Source: Candidatus Poribacteria bacterium
Lineage (GTDB): Bacteria > Poribacteria > WGA-4E > WGA-3G
Assembly (NCBI GenBank): GCA_028824685.1
Contig: JAPPCZ010000086.1
Coordinates: 1 to 64,000, forward strand
DNA length: 64,000 nucleotides
Direction of reading: 5' to 3'
The notes under the pieces: generated by a model
Told to the model about the DNA's origin: nothing
The model's database searches: none
The model's input: the letters and a program-made list of their open reading frames with translations, nothing else
In this document: positions 51,466 to 61,480 of the stretch, one piece after another
Layout of the letters: every line of letters begins with the position of its first letter
How positions within the stretch are numbered: position 1 is the stretch's first letter
Position numbers and translations under genes: made by a program

Positions 51466-54186
51466 ATGAAAAACAGTGATGTTGAACTGGTACATAGTAT
51501 TCTTGCAGGAGATGATTCTGCCTTTGCAAGTTTGGTGGAAAAATACCAAAAGCAGGTGCATGCGCTTGCTTGGAAAAAAGTTGGTGATTTCCACATCGCT
51601 GAAGAGATTACACAGGACACCTTCCTCAAAGTCTATCAGAAACTTTCTACTTTGAAAAATCCAAATCAGTTTTCTGGATGGCTTTATGTAATTGCGACGC
51701 GTCGCTGTCTCGTGTGGCTTCGTAAGAAACGCATGGAAATAGAATCGCTTGAAGACATAGACAGTGAAATGATTGAAGAACCGACATATTCACAGTATGT
51801 TGCTGAGGAGCAAGCAAAAGTCACGGTAGATGAACAGCGTAAAGTCGTTAAAAAGTTGCTTGCAAAACTCAAAGAAAGTGAGCGGACGGTAATGGTACTT
51901 CACTACTTCGGTGACATGACGTGCGAAGAGATCAGTCGATTTTTGGGTGTATCTCCAAGTGCGATTAAGAGTAGACTCAGTCGTGCCAGACAACGTTTAA
52001 AGAAGGAGGAACCGATGATTCGTGAGGCACTCAACAATTTTCAAATTTCTGCGAACTTAACAGAGAACATAATGAAAGAAGTGTCACATCTTAAACCCAC
52101 TGTGTCTTCTGGAAGCAATCCTTTGATGCCGTGGGTGTTGGCTGCTTCTGCTTCTATTTTTATTTTGTTGATGCTTGGCATGGGCAGTAAGGAATTAGCA
52201 CATTTCCAGCAACCGTATAGTTTGGACATGGAGTCTGAGATGGCAATAGAAATTATTGATGCATCTATAGTGCAGAATATTGAGGCGAAACCGGATGTTA
52301 GAAATCTGCAAGGAAGAAATTCCGATACTCGCGGTAAAGGTAATAGCACGGGACAGGAATCAAATCAGGTTTTAACTGACCAAGTTGATTATACGCAATG
52401 GGCGCTACCCGACGGTGTCTCAGCACGCCTCGGTAAAGGTAAGATAACAGGGAATATCGTTTTCTCTCCGGATGACACGCGCTTAGTGGTTGCAAGTTCT
52501 ATAGGGATATGGATTTATGATGTGCGCCCCGGCAAAGAAAAAGAACTTGACTTACTCACAGGACATACTGGTCGTATTACTTCAGTAACATTTTCTCCAG
52601 ATGGCAGGACACTTGCGAGTGCAAGTTGGGACGATACGGTGCGTCTATGGGACACAGCCACAGGAATACATACAAGCACACTCAAGGGGGATGGAGGAAG
52701 GGTCACGTCTATTGCGTTTTCTCCAGATGGCACGACACTCGCAAGTGCTTGTTGGGATTCGGCGATTCGGTTGTGGGATACACGCACTGGGGAAAACAAA
52801 GCTACATTCACAAGACATACAGATAAAGTCACTTCTGTAGTGTATTCACCCGATGGTTCTACACTCGCGAGTGGCAGTGATGATATGACGGTGCGGTTTT
52901 GGGATATACAAACCGGAGAACACAAAACCCTATTCACAGGGCATACGGATAAGATCACTTCCGTAGCGTTTTCCTTAGATGGTGCTATATTAGTGAGTGT
53001 AAGTGCTGATATGACGGTGCGATTGTGGGATGCGCACACGGGGATAAAAAAAGCTACACTCTCAGGACACACAGATGGTATCAACTCGATAGTGTATTCC
53101 CCGGATGGTAAAACAATCGCAACTGGTAGCCAAGATAAAACAGTGCGGTTGTGGAACGCACAAACTGGAAAACACGAATCTACACTCTCAGGACATACAG
53201 GTGGTATCACCTCCATAACATATTCTTCAGACGGAAACACTCTCGCCAGTAGCAGCTTTGATGGAACAGTGCGATTGTGGAACGCACAAACTGGAGAACA
53301 CAAGAATACATTTTCAGGACATACACGTTGGATCACCTCTATAGCATATTCTCCAGAAGGAGACATTCTTGCCAGTAGTAGTTTTGATGGAACAGTACAG
53401 TTGCGGGAAACACAAACAAGAGAAAACAAAACCATACTTTCATGGCATGCGCATACTGAACCTGTTTATTCTATAGCGTTTTCCCCGGATGGTAAAACAA
53501 TCGCAACTGGAAGCCAGGATAGAACAGTGGGACTGTGGGACACACGGACAGGACAACAGATTTCAAGGCTCATTGGACAAACCAATATGGTGAATACCGT
53601 AGTGTATTCATCGGATAGTAAAACAATCGCTACCAGTGGTATGGACGGCAGTAGTGTGCAATTGTGGGATACTCAGACAAAGCAACAAAAGACCACACTC
53701 AAAGGACATAGAGGGCCCGTTACATCCGTTGCGTTTTCACCGGATGGTAAAACAATCGCCAGTGCGGGTTGGGATGCGACGGTGCGATTGTGGGACACAC
53801 AGACAGGAAGACACATTATTTCCATATTTACCGGAGATGGAGTATCGGTCATGGCTGTAGAGTTTTCACCGGATGGAAAAACAATCGCAACTGGAAGTAG
53901 GGACAACACAGTGCGGTTATGGGATGCGAGCACGGGGGACCACATAGCCACACTTACAGGACATGCAGATCGGATCGAATCCCTTAAATTTTCTCACGAT
54001 GGTACCATAGTTGCCTCTGGAAGTGCAGACGGTACAGTGCGATTATGGGATGTTCGCACAGGAACGCATTTCGTTACGCTCTCAGGACATAGGGAAGTTG
54101 TCGCATCTGTAGCGTTTTCTCCAGATGATGTGACACTTGCCAGTAGCGGCACCGATGGCACGATTCTGCTATGGAAACTTCGTTAG
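51466..54186 (+). CDS. ECF sigma factor fused to a membrane helix and WD40 propellers
   Basis: The 906-residue protein starts with a complete ECF sigma factor. Region 2 (residues ~1-85) includes LVEKYQKQVHALAWKKVGD, EEITQDTFLKVYQKL and FSGWLYVIATRRCLVWLRKK. Region 4 (~128-178) includes LKESERTVMVLHYFGDMTC and GVSPSAIKSRLSRARQRLKK. One membrane helix follows at ~221-241 (WVLAASASIFILLMLGMGS), then a linker, then 14 WD40 repeats (from ~330), which should form two seven-bladed propellers outside the cytoplasm. GGAGGTGTCTG precedes the ATG at 51466; an in-frame ATG at 51439 is less likely. The layout suggests direct signalling from an external ligand to transcription. The target genes are unknown. 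Confidence 0.9.
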   Translation: MKNSDVELVHSILAGDDSAFASLVEKYQKQVHALAWKKVGDFHIAEEITQDTFLKVYQKLSTLKNPNQFSGWLYVIATRRCLVWLRKKRMEIESLEDIDSEMIEEPTYSQYVAEEQAKVTVDEQRKVVKKLLAKLKESERTVMVLHYFGDMTCEEISRFLGVSPSAIKSRLSRARQRLKKEEPMIREALNNFQISANLTENIMKEVSHLKPTVSSGSNPLMPWVLAASASIFILLMLGMGSKELAHFQQPYSLDMESEMAIEIIDASIVQNIEAKPDVRNLQGRNSDTRGKGNSTGQESNQVLTDQVDYTQWALPDGVSARLGKGKITGNIVFSPDDTRLVVASSIGIWIYDVRPGKEKELDLLTGHTGRITSVTFSPDGRTLASASWDDTVRLWDTATGIHTSTLKGDGGRVTSIAFSPDGTTLASACWDSAIRLWDTRTGENKATFTRHTDKVTSVVYSPDGSTLASGSDDMTVRFWDIQTGEHKTLFTGHTDKITSVAFSLDGAILVSVSADMTVRLWDAHTGIKKATLSGHTDGINSIVYSPDGKTIATGSQDKTVRLWNAQTGKHESTLSGHTGGITSITYSSDGNTLASSSFDGTVRLWNAQTGEHKNTFSGHTRWITSIAYSPEGDILASSSFDGTVQLRETQTRENKTILSWHAHTEPVYSIAFSPDGKTIATGSQDRTVGLWDTRTGQQISRLIGQTNMVNTVVYSSDSKTIATSGMDGSSVQLWDTQTKQQKTTLKGHRGPVTSVAFSPDGKTIASAGWDATVRLWDTQTGRHIISIFTGDGVSVMAVEFSPDGKTIATGSRDNTVRLWDASTGDHIATLTGHADRIESLKFSHDGTIVASGSADGTVRLWDVRTGTHFVTLSGHREVVASVAFSPDDVTLASSGTDGTILLWKLR

Positions 54187-54216
54187 TTGCTACCGATGTA
54201 GCCACAAAAATGAAGA

Positions 54217-56100
54217 TTACAAAACCCAAACCGCCATCTGTCCTGCTTCACGGTTGCACCACGCATAATACGGAATTGCAGTCACATCCGTCTGTTTCAA
54301 ACTCGGTTTCGGCAGGTAGAGGCTGTTTTCCCAATCTGACGCATCAAAGACTGTACCTGTGCCACGGATTAAGGTAATCCCACCGAGGCGTTCACTGTCA
54401 AACACTGCTTCTATGGCTGCATCGTCAATGATCGATAACGTTTCAAAAGCACCTTCAGGATTGTCAATATCCTCAAAACAGTAAACCAGTGGTCCACGAC
54501 GCAGTGCTGAGCGTCCAAGATTATCTCTCACATACGGATGCGCATAGATTCTTTCTACAGGCATATCCAAGTTCAATTCCACTGTGTCGTTAGACTGCCA
54601 CTCTCTGTCAATTGATAGGTATCCATTAGATACAGCATTAGCATTGTGCGATTCTCCGTTGATGCCTACCTTAAAATTGTTACACCAATCCGGTATCCGT
54701 AAATTTAATGCGAACTTTGCAGGTTTCTCAGGGTCAATTGTTATCTTGACATCTCCTGACCACGGATAATCAGTTTCTTGCGTTAATTTCAGGGAAACAT
54801 CCTCTGCGCCTGTAGCAGAAGCAGTGCCACCAACGTAGAGGTTAACCCATAAATCTTTTTCAGATTGTGCATAGATATATTGCCCAAGAGAACCGAGCAG
54901 GCGTGCGATATTTGGAGGACAACACGCACACCCGAACCATGCATGCCGCTCCCTTCCACCACGACTTGCCAACGGATTCTGATAGAAGAAACCTGTGCCA
55001 TCAAGTGAAACACCTGAGAGTGCGCCGTTGTAAAGGGCGGTTTCCAGCACATCAATAAAACGTGACTCCCCTTTCAATAGGAACATGCGATGTGCCCAAA
55101 ATATCAATCCGATTGAAGCACACGTCTCAGCATAAGCGGAGAAATTGGGCAATTCATAATCTTGTGTGAACCCTTCATTGTGTCCAGATGGACCTACACC
55201 ACCGGTAACGTACAGACGTTTTTCTACATTTTCCCAAAGTGCGTCCAAGGCGTTTGAAATGTCAGTATCACCCGTTTCAAGCGCAATATCCGCCGCGCCG
55301 GCGTAGAGATACATTGCTCGTACTGCATGTCCTACACATTCTGTCTGTTCTTTTAATGGTTTATGTGCTTGCGAATATGTGCCTTCATATTTACCATCCC
55401 GCGTGTAATGATGTTGATACGCGCCGAGACCACCCGGCAAATCAGGACTTTCTAATTCCTTCTCAAAAACATGCGGAGATTCCCCGCGTGTCATGACAAA
55501 GTATTCTGCGAGGGACATGTAACGCGCTTCACCTGTTACGCGCGCCAATTTCACTAAAGCGAGTTCAATTCCTTGATGCCCCGGCAAACCATCACGTTTT
55601 CCATGCCCAAAAGTATTATCAATCAGATCGGCAAACCGGCAAGCAACATCAAGCAGATTCTGTTTTCCTGTTGCTTGATAGTGTGCGACACCTGCTTCAA
55701 ACAGATGTCCCGCACAATACAACTCGTGCATCATTCCGAGGTTTTGCCATCTTTTTTTGGGCTCAACGAGAGTGAAATAGGAATTTAGATAACCATCTTT
55801 TTGTTGGCTTTTGGCAATTGTGTCAATAACTTCGTCCAGTTCTGCTTCCCATTCAGGATTGGGATGTGTTTGCAGGGTATAAGCTGCTGCTTCCACTAAT
55901 TTGTGAACATCAGAATCGTTAAAGAAGATGCCTTCAAAGTTGCCTTCCATCAAACCGGCAGCTTTGGCAAAGTTATTAATCCTGCCGGTTGTTCGGCACT
56001 GCTCAAGTTCATGTGGGATGGTTTTTTCTGAATTCGTTGCTTGGCGAGGTGACCAGAAACGATCTGTAATAGTGACATCTGTGAATGGTATTGCTTTCAA
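54217..56100 (-). CDS. GH127 (DUF1680) beta-L-arabinofuranosidase-like enzyme
   Basis: The 627-residue protein opens with FTDVTITDRFWSPRQATN and shows NLGMMHELYCAGHL and GYLNSYFTLVEPKKRW. The zinc site of the family is intact: ETCASIGLIFWAHRMF (Glu and Cys) and WFGCACCPPNIARLLGSLG (the two adjacent Cys). In GH127 one of these Cys is the nucleophile that removes terminal beta-L-arabinofuranose. There is no signal peptide, so it acts in the cytoplasm. I choose the TTG at 56100, which has AAGAAGGA upstream and gives LKAIPFTDV; a longer frame from 56175 adds an unlikely hydrophobic lead. Confidence 0.9.
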   Translation of the reverse strand: MKAIPFTDVTITDRFWSPRQATNSEKTIPHELEQCRTTGRINNFAKAAGLMEGNFEGIFFNDSDVHKLVEAAAYTLQTHPNPEWEAELDEVIDTIAKSQQKDGYLNSYFTLVEPKKRWQNLGMMHELYCAGHLFEAGVAHYQATGKQNLLDVACRFADLIDNTFGHGKRDGLPGHQGIELALVKLARVTGEARYMSLAEYFVMTRGESPHVFEKELESPDLPGGLGAYQHHYTRDGKYEGTYSQAHKPLKEQTECVGHAVRAMYLYAGAADIALETGDTDISNALDALWENVEKRLYVTGGVGPSGHNEGFTQDYELPNFSAYAETCASIGLIFWAHRMFLLKGESRFIDVLETALYNGALSGVSLDGTGFFYQNPLASRGGRERHAWFGCACCPPNIARLLGSLGQYIYAQSEKDLWVNLYVGGTASATGAEDVSLKLTQETDYPWSGDVKITIDPEKPAKFALNLRIPDWCNNFKVGINGESHNANAVSNGYLSIDREWQSNDTVELNLDMPVERIYAHPYVRDNLGRSALRRGPLVYCFEDIDNPEGAFETLSIIDDAAIEAVFDSERLGGITLIRGTGTVFDASDWENSLYLPKPSLKQTDVTAIPYYAWCNREAGQMAVWVL

Positions 56101-56198
56101 AATATTATCCTTCTTGTTTATGATGAATATAAAAACGTCAGATTGACATAAGCGTATAATTAGAACCCGACACATTTTAGGCAGGCGATGTGCTGTAT

Positions 56199-56440
56199 TG
56201 TTGTTGGGTTTCGCTATATCTATTCTGATGAATGTGTCATTGAAAAGCAGGCTTTTCTTGGCAGACTGAAAAGTTCTTGTTCATTCACCGCTCTACCCAA
56301 CCTACGGACTTTATCAAGTTCTATTTTGTAGGTCGCGATTCGGAGATCGCTCCTACAGAAAGAACGGATAAGGTAGGAGGGAACTCCGATTCCCGACTAT
56401 TTTTAAGCCCTCAATTACCGCTTGACGAAGCACTATGATG
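56199..56440. repeat. REP variant and composite B/G repeat, copy 2
   Basis: Variant family A arms TGTTGGGTTTCGCTATATC and CGCTCTACCCAACCTACGG lie at about 56202-56220 and 56288-56306, about 70 bp apart. A composite B/G element at 56330-56436 (GTAGGTCGCGATTCGGAGAT, CGCTCCTACAG, GGTAGGAGGGAACTCCGATT, CCCGACTA, TTACCGCTTGACGAAGCAC) is collinear with 5465-5581. Confidence 0.75.
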
Positions 56441-56507
56441 TGGTTAGAAACCGCACCTACGTTGTTATGAAAACAGGAATTACCGAACAAATTGGGTTTA
56501 TGCGGGA

Positions 56508-57194
56508 TTAGCGGCTTCTCATGCTAATTTCTTGGAACGCTTCTGGAGATAAATATTCTCCTAACACTTTCTGAACGTCTGTTTCTGAAAGTTTTTGCGG
56601 TGTGATTAGAACGCATTTGTTCCGCGAATTCTTCTTCCAAGATTCTTCAAAATCCTTATAGGCTAATCTGCGTTTGGTGAGGTTGGTAGGGTCTTGAAGA
56701 GATACCATGCTTGATTGATCGTTGTATTCGGACAACGGCAAAATTTCTGGGGTTCGTCCTTGAAATCCAACCATGACAATAGGAGTCCATCCATTTGCGA
56801 TAAATGCCTTCAGTACATCAAACGAGCAGTTGGCTATTACAGCACTATGCCTTACTGTCCTACGCGTCGTGGTTTGAAAATCATCCAGTGCATCTCTGCT
56901 GGTGACGCGCGGGCGTTGTTTGAAAGCGTTTCTGATGTAAGCATGCTTCTTCAAATCGACAGTAGCGGATTCCGGTAATTTTGCTTCGCTTTGTGTGGAT
57001 TGCGTTGTCGTTGTATCTTCTGCAGTGGTGTTTTCTGTTTCAGGGATATATAGTTCCCCTTGTGGTACTGGACCGCAATTAATTGACAGAAGTGCGAAAG
57101 TAAGCAGGACGACAAAAGCACACAGTGCTGAATATAAAGAACTATTAAGGAATATATGACGAGTTTTTCTTAAAAAGTACGGAAAGCGTTTCAT
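56508..57194 (-). CDS. Lipoprotein, possible C39-like peptidase domain
   Basis: The 228-residue protein has a long N-terminal signal with a lipobox-like LLSINCGP at about residues 36-43. A Thr/Gln-rich linker and a globular domain follow: VIANCSFDVLKAFIANGW, TPIVMVGFQGRTPEILPLSE, YNDQSSMVSLQDPTN and FEESWKKNSRNKCVLITP. The order of a Cys-starting helix, a strand with GR, then D/N-P and ESWKK recalls C39-type papain-like peptidases. The usual catalytic His is not evident, so the assignment is tentative and it may be non-catalytic. AGGAGGAATGAATC precedes the ATG. Confidence 0.6.
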   Translation of the reverse strand: MKRFPYFLRKTRHIFLNSSLYSALCAFVVLLTFALLSINCGPVPQGELYIPETENTTAEDTTTTQSTQSEAKLPESATVDLKKHAYIRNAFKQRPRVTSRDALDDFQTTTRRTVRHSAVIANCSFDVLKAFIANGWTPIVMVGFQGRTPEILPLSEYNDQSSMVSLQDPTNLTKRRLAYKDFEESWKKNSRNKCVLITPQKLSETDVQKVLGEYLSPEAFQEISMRSR

Positions 57195-57233
57195 GATTCA
57201 TTCCTCCTTGCATATAAAACAGTCCACGTGTTG

Positions 57234-58253
57234 TTAATCGATTTTAACTGCGACTTCTCGTTTTTCTTTCCATGATTCTACGATTGCTTCTGTGATTCGC
57301 ATTGCTTGTAAGCCATCTCGTCCTGTCGGTTCGGGTAGGCGATCATTGAGTAGATCATCTACTAACGCTGCCATACGCAGTGCAAAAGTTCCATCAAATG
57401 CAAGTTGCTCCATCCGAAAAATGGAGGGGCGGTATTCCTCAACGACTTGATTATCGCGTTTCATCAGTGTTGCTTTACTCAGGACGTTATCAACGACGAT
57501 TTCACCAGCGGCACCGCAAATCTCCAACCGTTCAATCGGATGAATAAAATCGCTATCCCAACTTGCCAACAAGGTCGCGACTATTTCAGTTTCATATCGC
57601 ACAGAGATAGCCATGCTTGTATAGCATGCATCCTCACCTTCGCGTGCCTCATGTTTTCTTGGTTTTGCCATCTCAGTACATACAGCAACTATCTCGCCAC
57701 CAAACCAGCGTAGTAGGTCAAGGGCATGCGTTTGCAACTCGTAGAGTAGGTAATACTCACCTTTCCATGTGGAGGCGGGTCCCCCTTGTGACAATTTCAT
57801 ATCCAAGTAATAGGTCTGTCCGATAGCACCAGCGTCAAACCATTTGCGTGCCTGCACATACCCGGGTGCGAACCTTCGGTTATAGTCTATCGCGAGGTGT
57901 ACGCCTTTCTCATCTGCTTTTGCAACCATCTGTTCTGCTTCGTCAATCTCAAGCGACAGCGGTTTTTCAGAAATAACATGTTTTCCAGCATCAAGACATT
58001 CCATCACAGGTTCAAAGTGTAAATGGTCAGCGGTCACGACATCAACCAAATCACATTCTTCGTTCGCAAGCATCTCTTTAATAGACGGATACCACTTGGC
58101 AATACCGAGTTCTTCAGCCCGTGCTTGTGCTTTGGCAGTATCAATATCGCACACTGCTACCAATTCTGCCCCTTGATGTTGGAGGTATCCTCGTTGGTGT
58201 AATAATCCGATCCCTCCGCAACCGACTGCTGCAACTTTCAGTTTTCCTGCCAT
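57234..58253 (-). CDS. Gfo/Idh/MocA family oxidoreductase
   Basis: The 339-residue protein has the dinucleotide fold (VAAVGCGGIGLLHQRG), the EKP motif in GKHVISEKPLSLEIDEA, and a C-terminal substrate domain with DLLRWFGGEIVAV following a conserved H (YELQTHALDLL). The substrate is likely a sugar or inositol. AAGGAG stands before the ATG. It is 39 bp upstream of the lipoprotein gene on the minus strand and may be cotranscribed with it. It diverges from mutS. Confidence 0.9.
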   Translation of the reverse strand: MAGKLKVAAVGCGGIGLLHQRGYLQHQGAELVAVCDIDTAKAQARAEELGIAKWYPSIKEMLANEECDLVDVVTADHLHFEPVMECLDAGKHVISEKPLSLEIDEAEQMVAKADEKGVHLAIDYNRRFAPGYVQARKWFDAGAIGQTYYLDMKLSQGGPASTWKGEYYLLYELQTHALDLLRWFGGEIVAVCTEMAKPRKHEAREGEDACYTSMAISVRYETEIVATLLASWDSDFIHPIERLEICGAAGEIVVDNVLSKATLMKRDNQVVEEYRPSIFRMEQLAFDGTFALRMAALVDDLLNDRLPEPTGRDGLQAMRITEAIVESWKEKREVAVKID

Positions 58254-58456
58254 GATCGTGTTCTCCTTGTAATATTCTGATACCGGTTTGGATCTCTGCC
58301 ATATCCATTAATAATAAACGATACACGAAAAAATAGCAAGAGAGAATTGTTATATCTTACTGCAAAAAATTTGACATACAACACAGTCTATGGTAAGGTA
58401 TTAAGAATAAATTTTCTGTAAAGGCCGATTCGCTAAATTACAATGAGGACACCTAA

Positions 58457-61144
58457 ATGCCGCGTTTAAGACAGTCAGAGCCATCTATGATGGAACTTTA
58501 CAAAGAGGTAAAAAAACAGCATGAAGATGCGATTCTCCTCTGTCGGGTTGGTGATTTCTATGAAGCATTCTATGAAGACGCTGAGTTAATTTCTCGCTTG
58601 CTTGAGATTGCCCTGACATCCAGAAGCCATAAAAATCAAAAGACACCCCCGCCACCAATGGCTGGCATCCCGCACCATGCACTTGACTCTTATCTCTACA
58701 AATTAGTTACGGCTGGACACAAAGTTGCGATTTTGGATCAGACTGAGGATGCGAAAGTTGCGCGTGATGAAAATCGCCTTGTCAAACGCGATGTTGTCCG
58801 AATTGTTACGCCTGGGACTGTCACTGATCCAAAAGCACTTGAGCATAAGACGAACAATTATCTCATCTCAATTTATCATCAAAAAGATACTTACGGCGTT
58901 GCTGTTGCGGATCTCTCTACAGGCGAATTTCAGGTGACTGAACTTACAGATTTTTCAAAACTTTGGGCAGAGATACACCGATTTTCACCAAAGGAATGTC
59001 TTTTTTCAGAGTCTTTTGAAGATGAAAAGATGTTTGAACAGATCAAGGTTGAACTGAAAGCAGTGGTCAATTTACTTCCTGACTGGCGTTTTGATTTTGA
59101 TACTGCTCGGACAGAACTGCTTCAACATTTCAAGACGATTTCGCTTGATGGATTTGGATGCGAACATCTTCCTACCGCTATCTGTGCTGCGGGTGCACTC
59201 ATCTATTATCTTCATGAAACGCAGAAACAGGAAGTTGAACATATCCTTTCTCTGCATACCTACACGCTTTCTGATTTTATGGTGCTGGATGCAGATACGC
59301 AACGTAATCTTGAGTTGACTGCATCTATTCGCGACGGTTCTACAAAAGGTACGTTACTTGAAGTGCTTGACCAAACAGTGACATCTATGGGGGGTAGAAA
59401 ACTGCGGCAGTGTTTGTTGCAGCCGTTGTTAGATGAAGGTGGAATTATAGAACGACTTGACGCGGTTGACGAACTTAAAACACAGATAAATCAACAAGAG
59501 GAGTTGCGGGAAGCACTTGAGCAGATGTCCGATATAGAACGTCTCATCACTCGCATCAGTCTCGGTTCGGTGAATGGACGCGACTTACATTCACTCAAGG
59601 ATTCCCTTCGTCTTATACCTGCTGTTAAGGAGCAACTGCAAAATTGTCAGACATCGCTGTTGACTTCTCTGAATGCGGAATTGAATCCGATGGCTGCGTT
59701 GGCGGAATTGATTGAACGTGGGATTCATCCGAACCCGCCTGCGACGATTCGTGAGGGCGGTGTGATTAGCGATGGGTATAACGCCGAACTTGATGAACTA
59801 AGGCAAATTGTGGGGCAAGGTAGAGAATGGATGGCTCAGCTGCAAGAAGAGGAACGAAAGCGCAGTGGGATAGCGTCTCTTAAGATTGGATTCAACCAAG
59901 TTTTTGGCTACTACATTGAAGTGACGAAACCGAATCTCAATATGGTGCCTGAGCATTATATCAGGAAACAGACCTTGCGAAACTCCGAACGTTTTATTAC
60001 ACCTGAGCTGAAAGAACAGGAAGCAAAAGTTTTAAACGCGGAAGATCGAATACAAACGCTTGAATACGAACTGTTTTGTGAGATTCGAGACGAGGTGGCA
60101 AAATCTACAGAGGAAATACAGAAAATCTCAGCAGTGATTGCAATGGTTGATGTCATCGCAAACTTTGCATATTGTGCATCAAGATACAACTATGTAAAAC
60201 CGACTGTGGAGAACAGTGAGGAGATTATTATCCGAGATGGTCGGCATCCGGTAGTAGAACAGATATTTATCCAAGAAGGTTTTGTGCCGAACGATACGAT
60301 GCTCAACTGTGGTGATGAACAACTTCATATCATCACGGGACCGAATATGAGTGGAAAAAGCACCTATTTACGGCAGACTGCCCTTATTGTCTTGATGTCA
60401 CAAATAGGGTGTTTTGTGCCAGCATCTGCCGCGAAAATTGGATTGGTAGACAGGATTTTCACCCGTGTTGGCGCATCGGACAATCTTGTGATGGGACAGA
60501 GTACTTTCCTTGTGGAGATGAACGAGACAGCGAATATCCTCAACAATGCCACTCGTAAAAGCCTCGTTATTTTGGATGAAGTCGGGCGCGGGACAAGTAC
60601 GTTTGATGGGCTTAGTATCGCGTGGGCAGTTTCAGAATATCTACTTGATGAGAAAAAGATGGGGGCTAAGACGCTTTTTGCAACGCATTACCATGAACTT
60701 GTTGAACTGGCGAGTAAGTACAAACGCGCGAAAAATTATAACGTCGCCGTCCATGAAGATGGAGAAAAGGTGACGTTCCTGCGAAAAGTTGTACCCGGTG
60801 GTGCTGACCAGAGTTATGGGATTCATGTTGCTCGACTTGCGGGGTTGCCACATACTGTGATTTCACGTGCGCAGCAGATTCTTGAGGTGCTTGAGCAACA
60901 TAATCTGAGTGTTGAGGCAGATAGTGCATCAGAAAAACCTCAGAAAACAACGCAGACTATGCCGCGTCCAAAACGCCGCGTTACTCGGAAAACGTTACAG
61001 AGCGATTCGCTTCAGATGGCACTGTTCACACCTAAAACACATCCACTTGTGGAAGAAATTCGGCAGTTGGAACTTTCGCAGATAACACCTTTAGATGCTG
61101 TGAACATACTTTACGATTTAAAGGCGAAGGCGGAAGAATCATGA
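58457..61144 (+). CDS. mutS: DNA mismatch repair protein MutS
   Basis: The 895-residue protein recognises mismatches. The N-terminal mismatch-binding motif is GDFYEAFYEDA (F-x-E). The core has the FNQVFGYYIEVTKPN clamp segment. The ATPase has Walker A GPNMSGKSTYLRQT, signature STFLVEMNETANILNNA, Walker B SLVILDEVGRGTSTFDG and LFATHYHELVEL. The length fits MutS1. The C-terminal helix-turn-helix part is also present after a basic linker (RPKRRVTRK). A TTGACA at 58371 lies upstream but its -10 is poor. It partners the MutL at 47994. Confidence 0.97.
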   Translation: MPRLRQSEPSMMELYKEVKKQHEDAILLCRVGDFYEAFYEDAELISRLLEIALTSRSHKNQKTPPPPMAGIPHHALDSYLYKLVTAGHKVAILDQTEDAKVARDENRLVKRDVVRIVTPGTVTDPKALEHKTNNYLISIYHQKDTYGVAVADLSTGEFQVTELTDFSKLWAEIHRFSPKECLFSESFEDEKMFEQIKVELKAVVNLLPDWRFDFDTARTELLQHFKTISLDGFGCEHLPTAICAAGALIYYLHETQKQEVEHILSLHTYTLSDFMVLDADTQRNLELTASIRDGSTKGTLLEVLDQTVTSMGGRKLRQCLLQPLLDEGGIIERLDAVDELKTQINQQEELREALEQMSDIERLITRISLGSVNGRDLHSLKDSLRLIPAVKEQLQNCQTSLLTSLNAELNPMAALAELIERGIHPNPPATIREGGVISDGYNAELDELRQIVGQGREWMAQLQEEERKRSGIASLKIGFNQVFGYYIEVTKPNLNMVPEHYIRKQTLRNSERFITPELKEQEAKVLNAEDRIQTLEYELFCEIRDEVAKSTEEIQKISAVIAMVDVIANFAYCASRYNYVKPTVENSEEIIIRDGRHPVVEQIFIQEGFVPNDTMLNCGDEQLHIITGPNMSGKSTYLRQTALIVLMSQIGCFVPASAAKIGLVDRIFTRVGASDNLVMGQSTFLVEMNETANILNNATRKSLVILDEVGRGTSTFDGLSIAWAVSEYLLDEKKMGAKTLFATHYHELVELASKYKRAKNYNVAVHEDGEKVTFLRKVVPGGADQSYGIHVARLAGLPHTVISRAQQILEVLEQHNLSVEADSASEKPQKTTQTMPRPKRRVTRKTLQSDSLQMALFTPKTHPLVEEIRQLELSQITPLDAVNILYDLKAKAEES

Positions 61145-61186
61145 TTTATGGTAGATTTTAGAATTAGTTAAGTATTATTCGCCTGT

Positions 61187-61285
61187 GAATCAACGCAGGA
61201 TACGCTTTTGGCATCCTGCGGGAGGGAACTCTGATTCCCGACTACAATGGTTTTAGTCGCGATTCGGAGATCGCTGCTACAGGTG
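61187..61285. repeat. Family D hairpin followed by G and B repeats
   Basis: GAATCAACGCAGGATACGCT then TTTGGCATCCTGCGGGA (about 61187-61223) is a family D variant. It runs into GGGAACTCTGATTCCCGACT and then a family B copy (GTCGCGATTCGGAGATCGCT then GCTAC) at about 61257-61281. Confidence 0.7.
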
Positions 61286-61480
61286 AGGTATCCAATTATT
61301 TCAATAATTCACCATAATACCTCACCCAGCGAGTGGTGTGTAAACAAAATGATTGGTATTGTCGTTCAAAATCAAACTTCTTATAAAGTTCAGACGTTTC
61401 GCGGGAGACACCAAACCTGATAAATGCCCAAACGCGCATTTGATATTGATTCCCGCACTATCCAAAAAGGAGAGGTTACT

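Noticed and set aside
52515..53435. 306-codon minus-strand frame opposite the WD40 region
   Set aside because: It mirrors the regular WD40 codon pattern (repeated VCPV...SSG), an expected shadow of repeated coding sequence.
58371..58404. mutS promoter from TTGACA at 58371
   Set aside because: The -35 is perfect but no acceptable -10 lies 16-18 bp downstream, so I did not list it as a feature.
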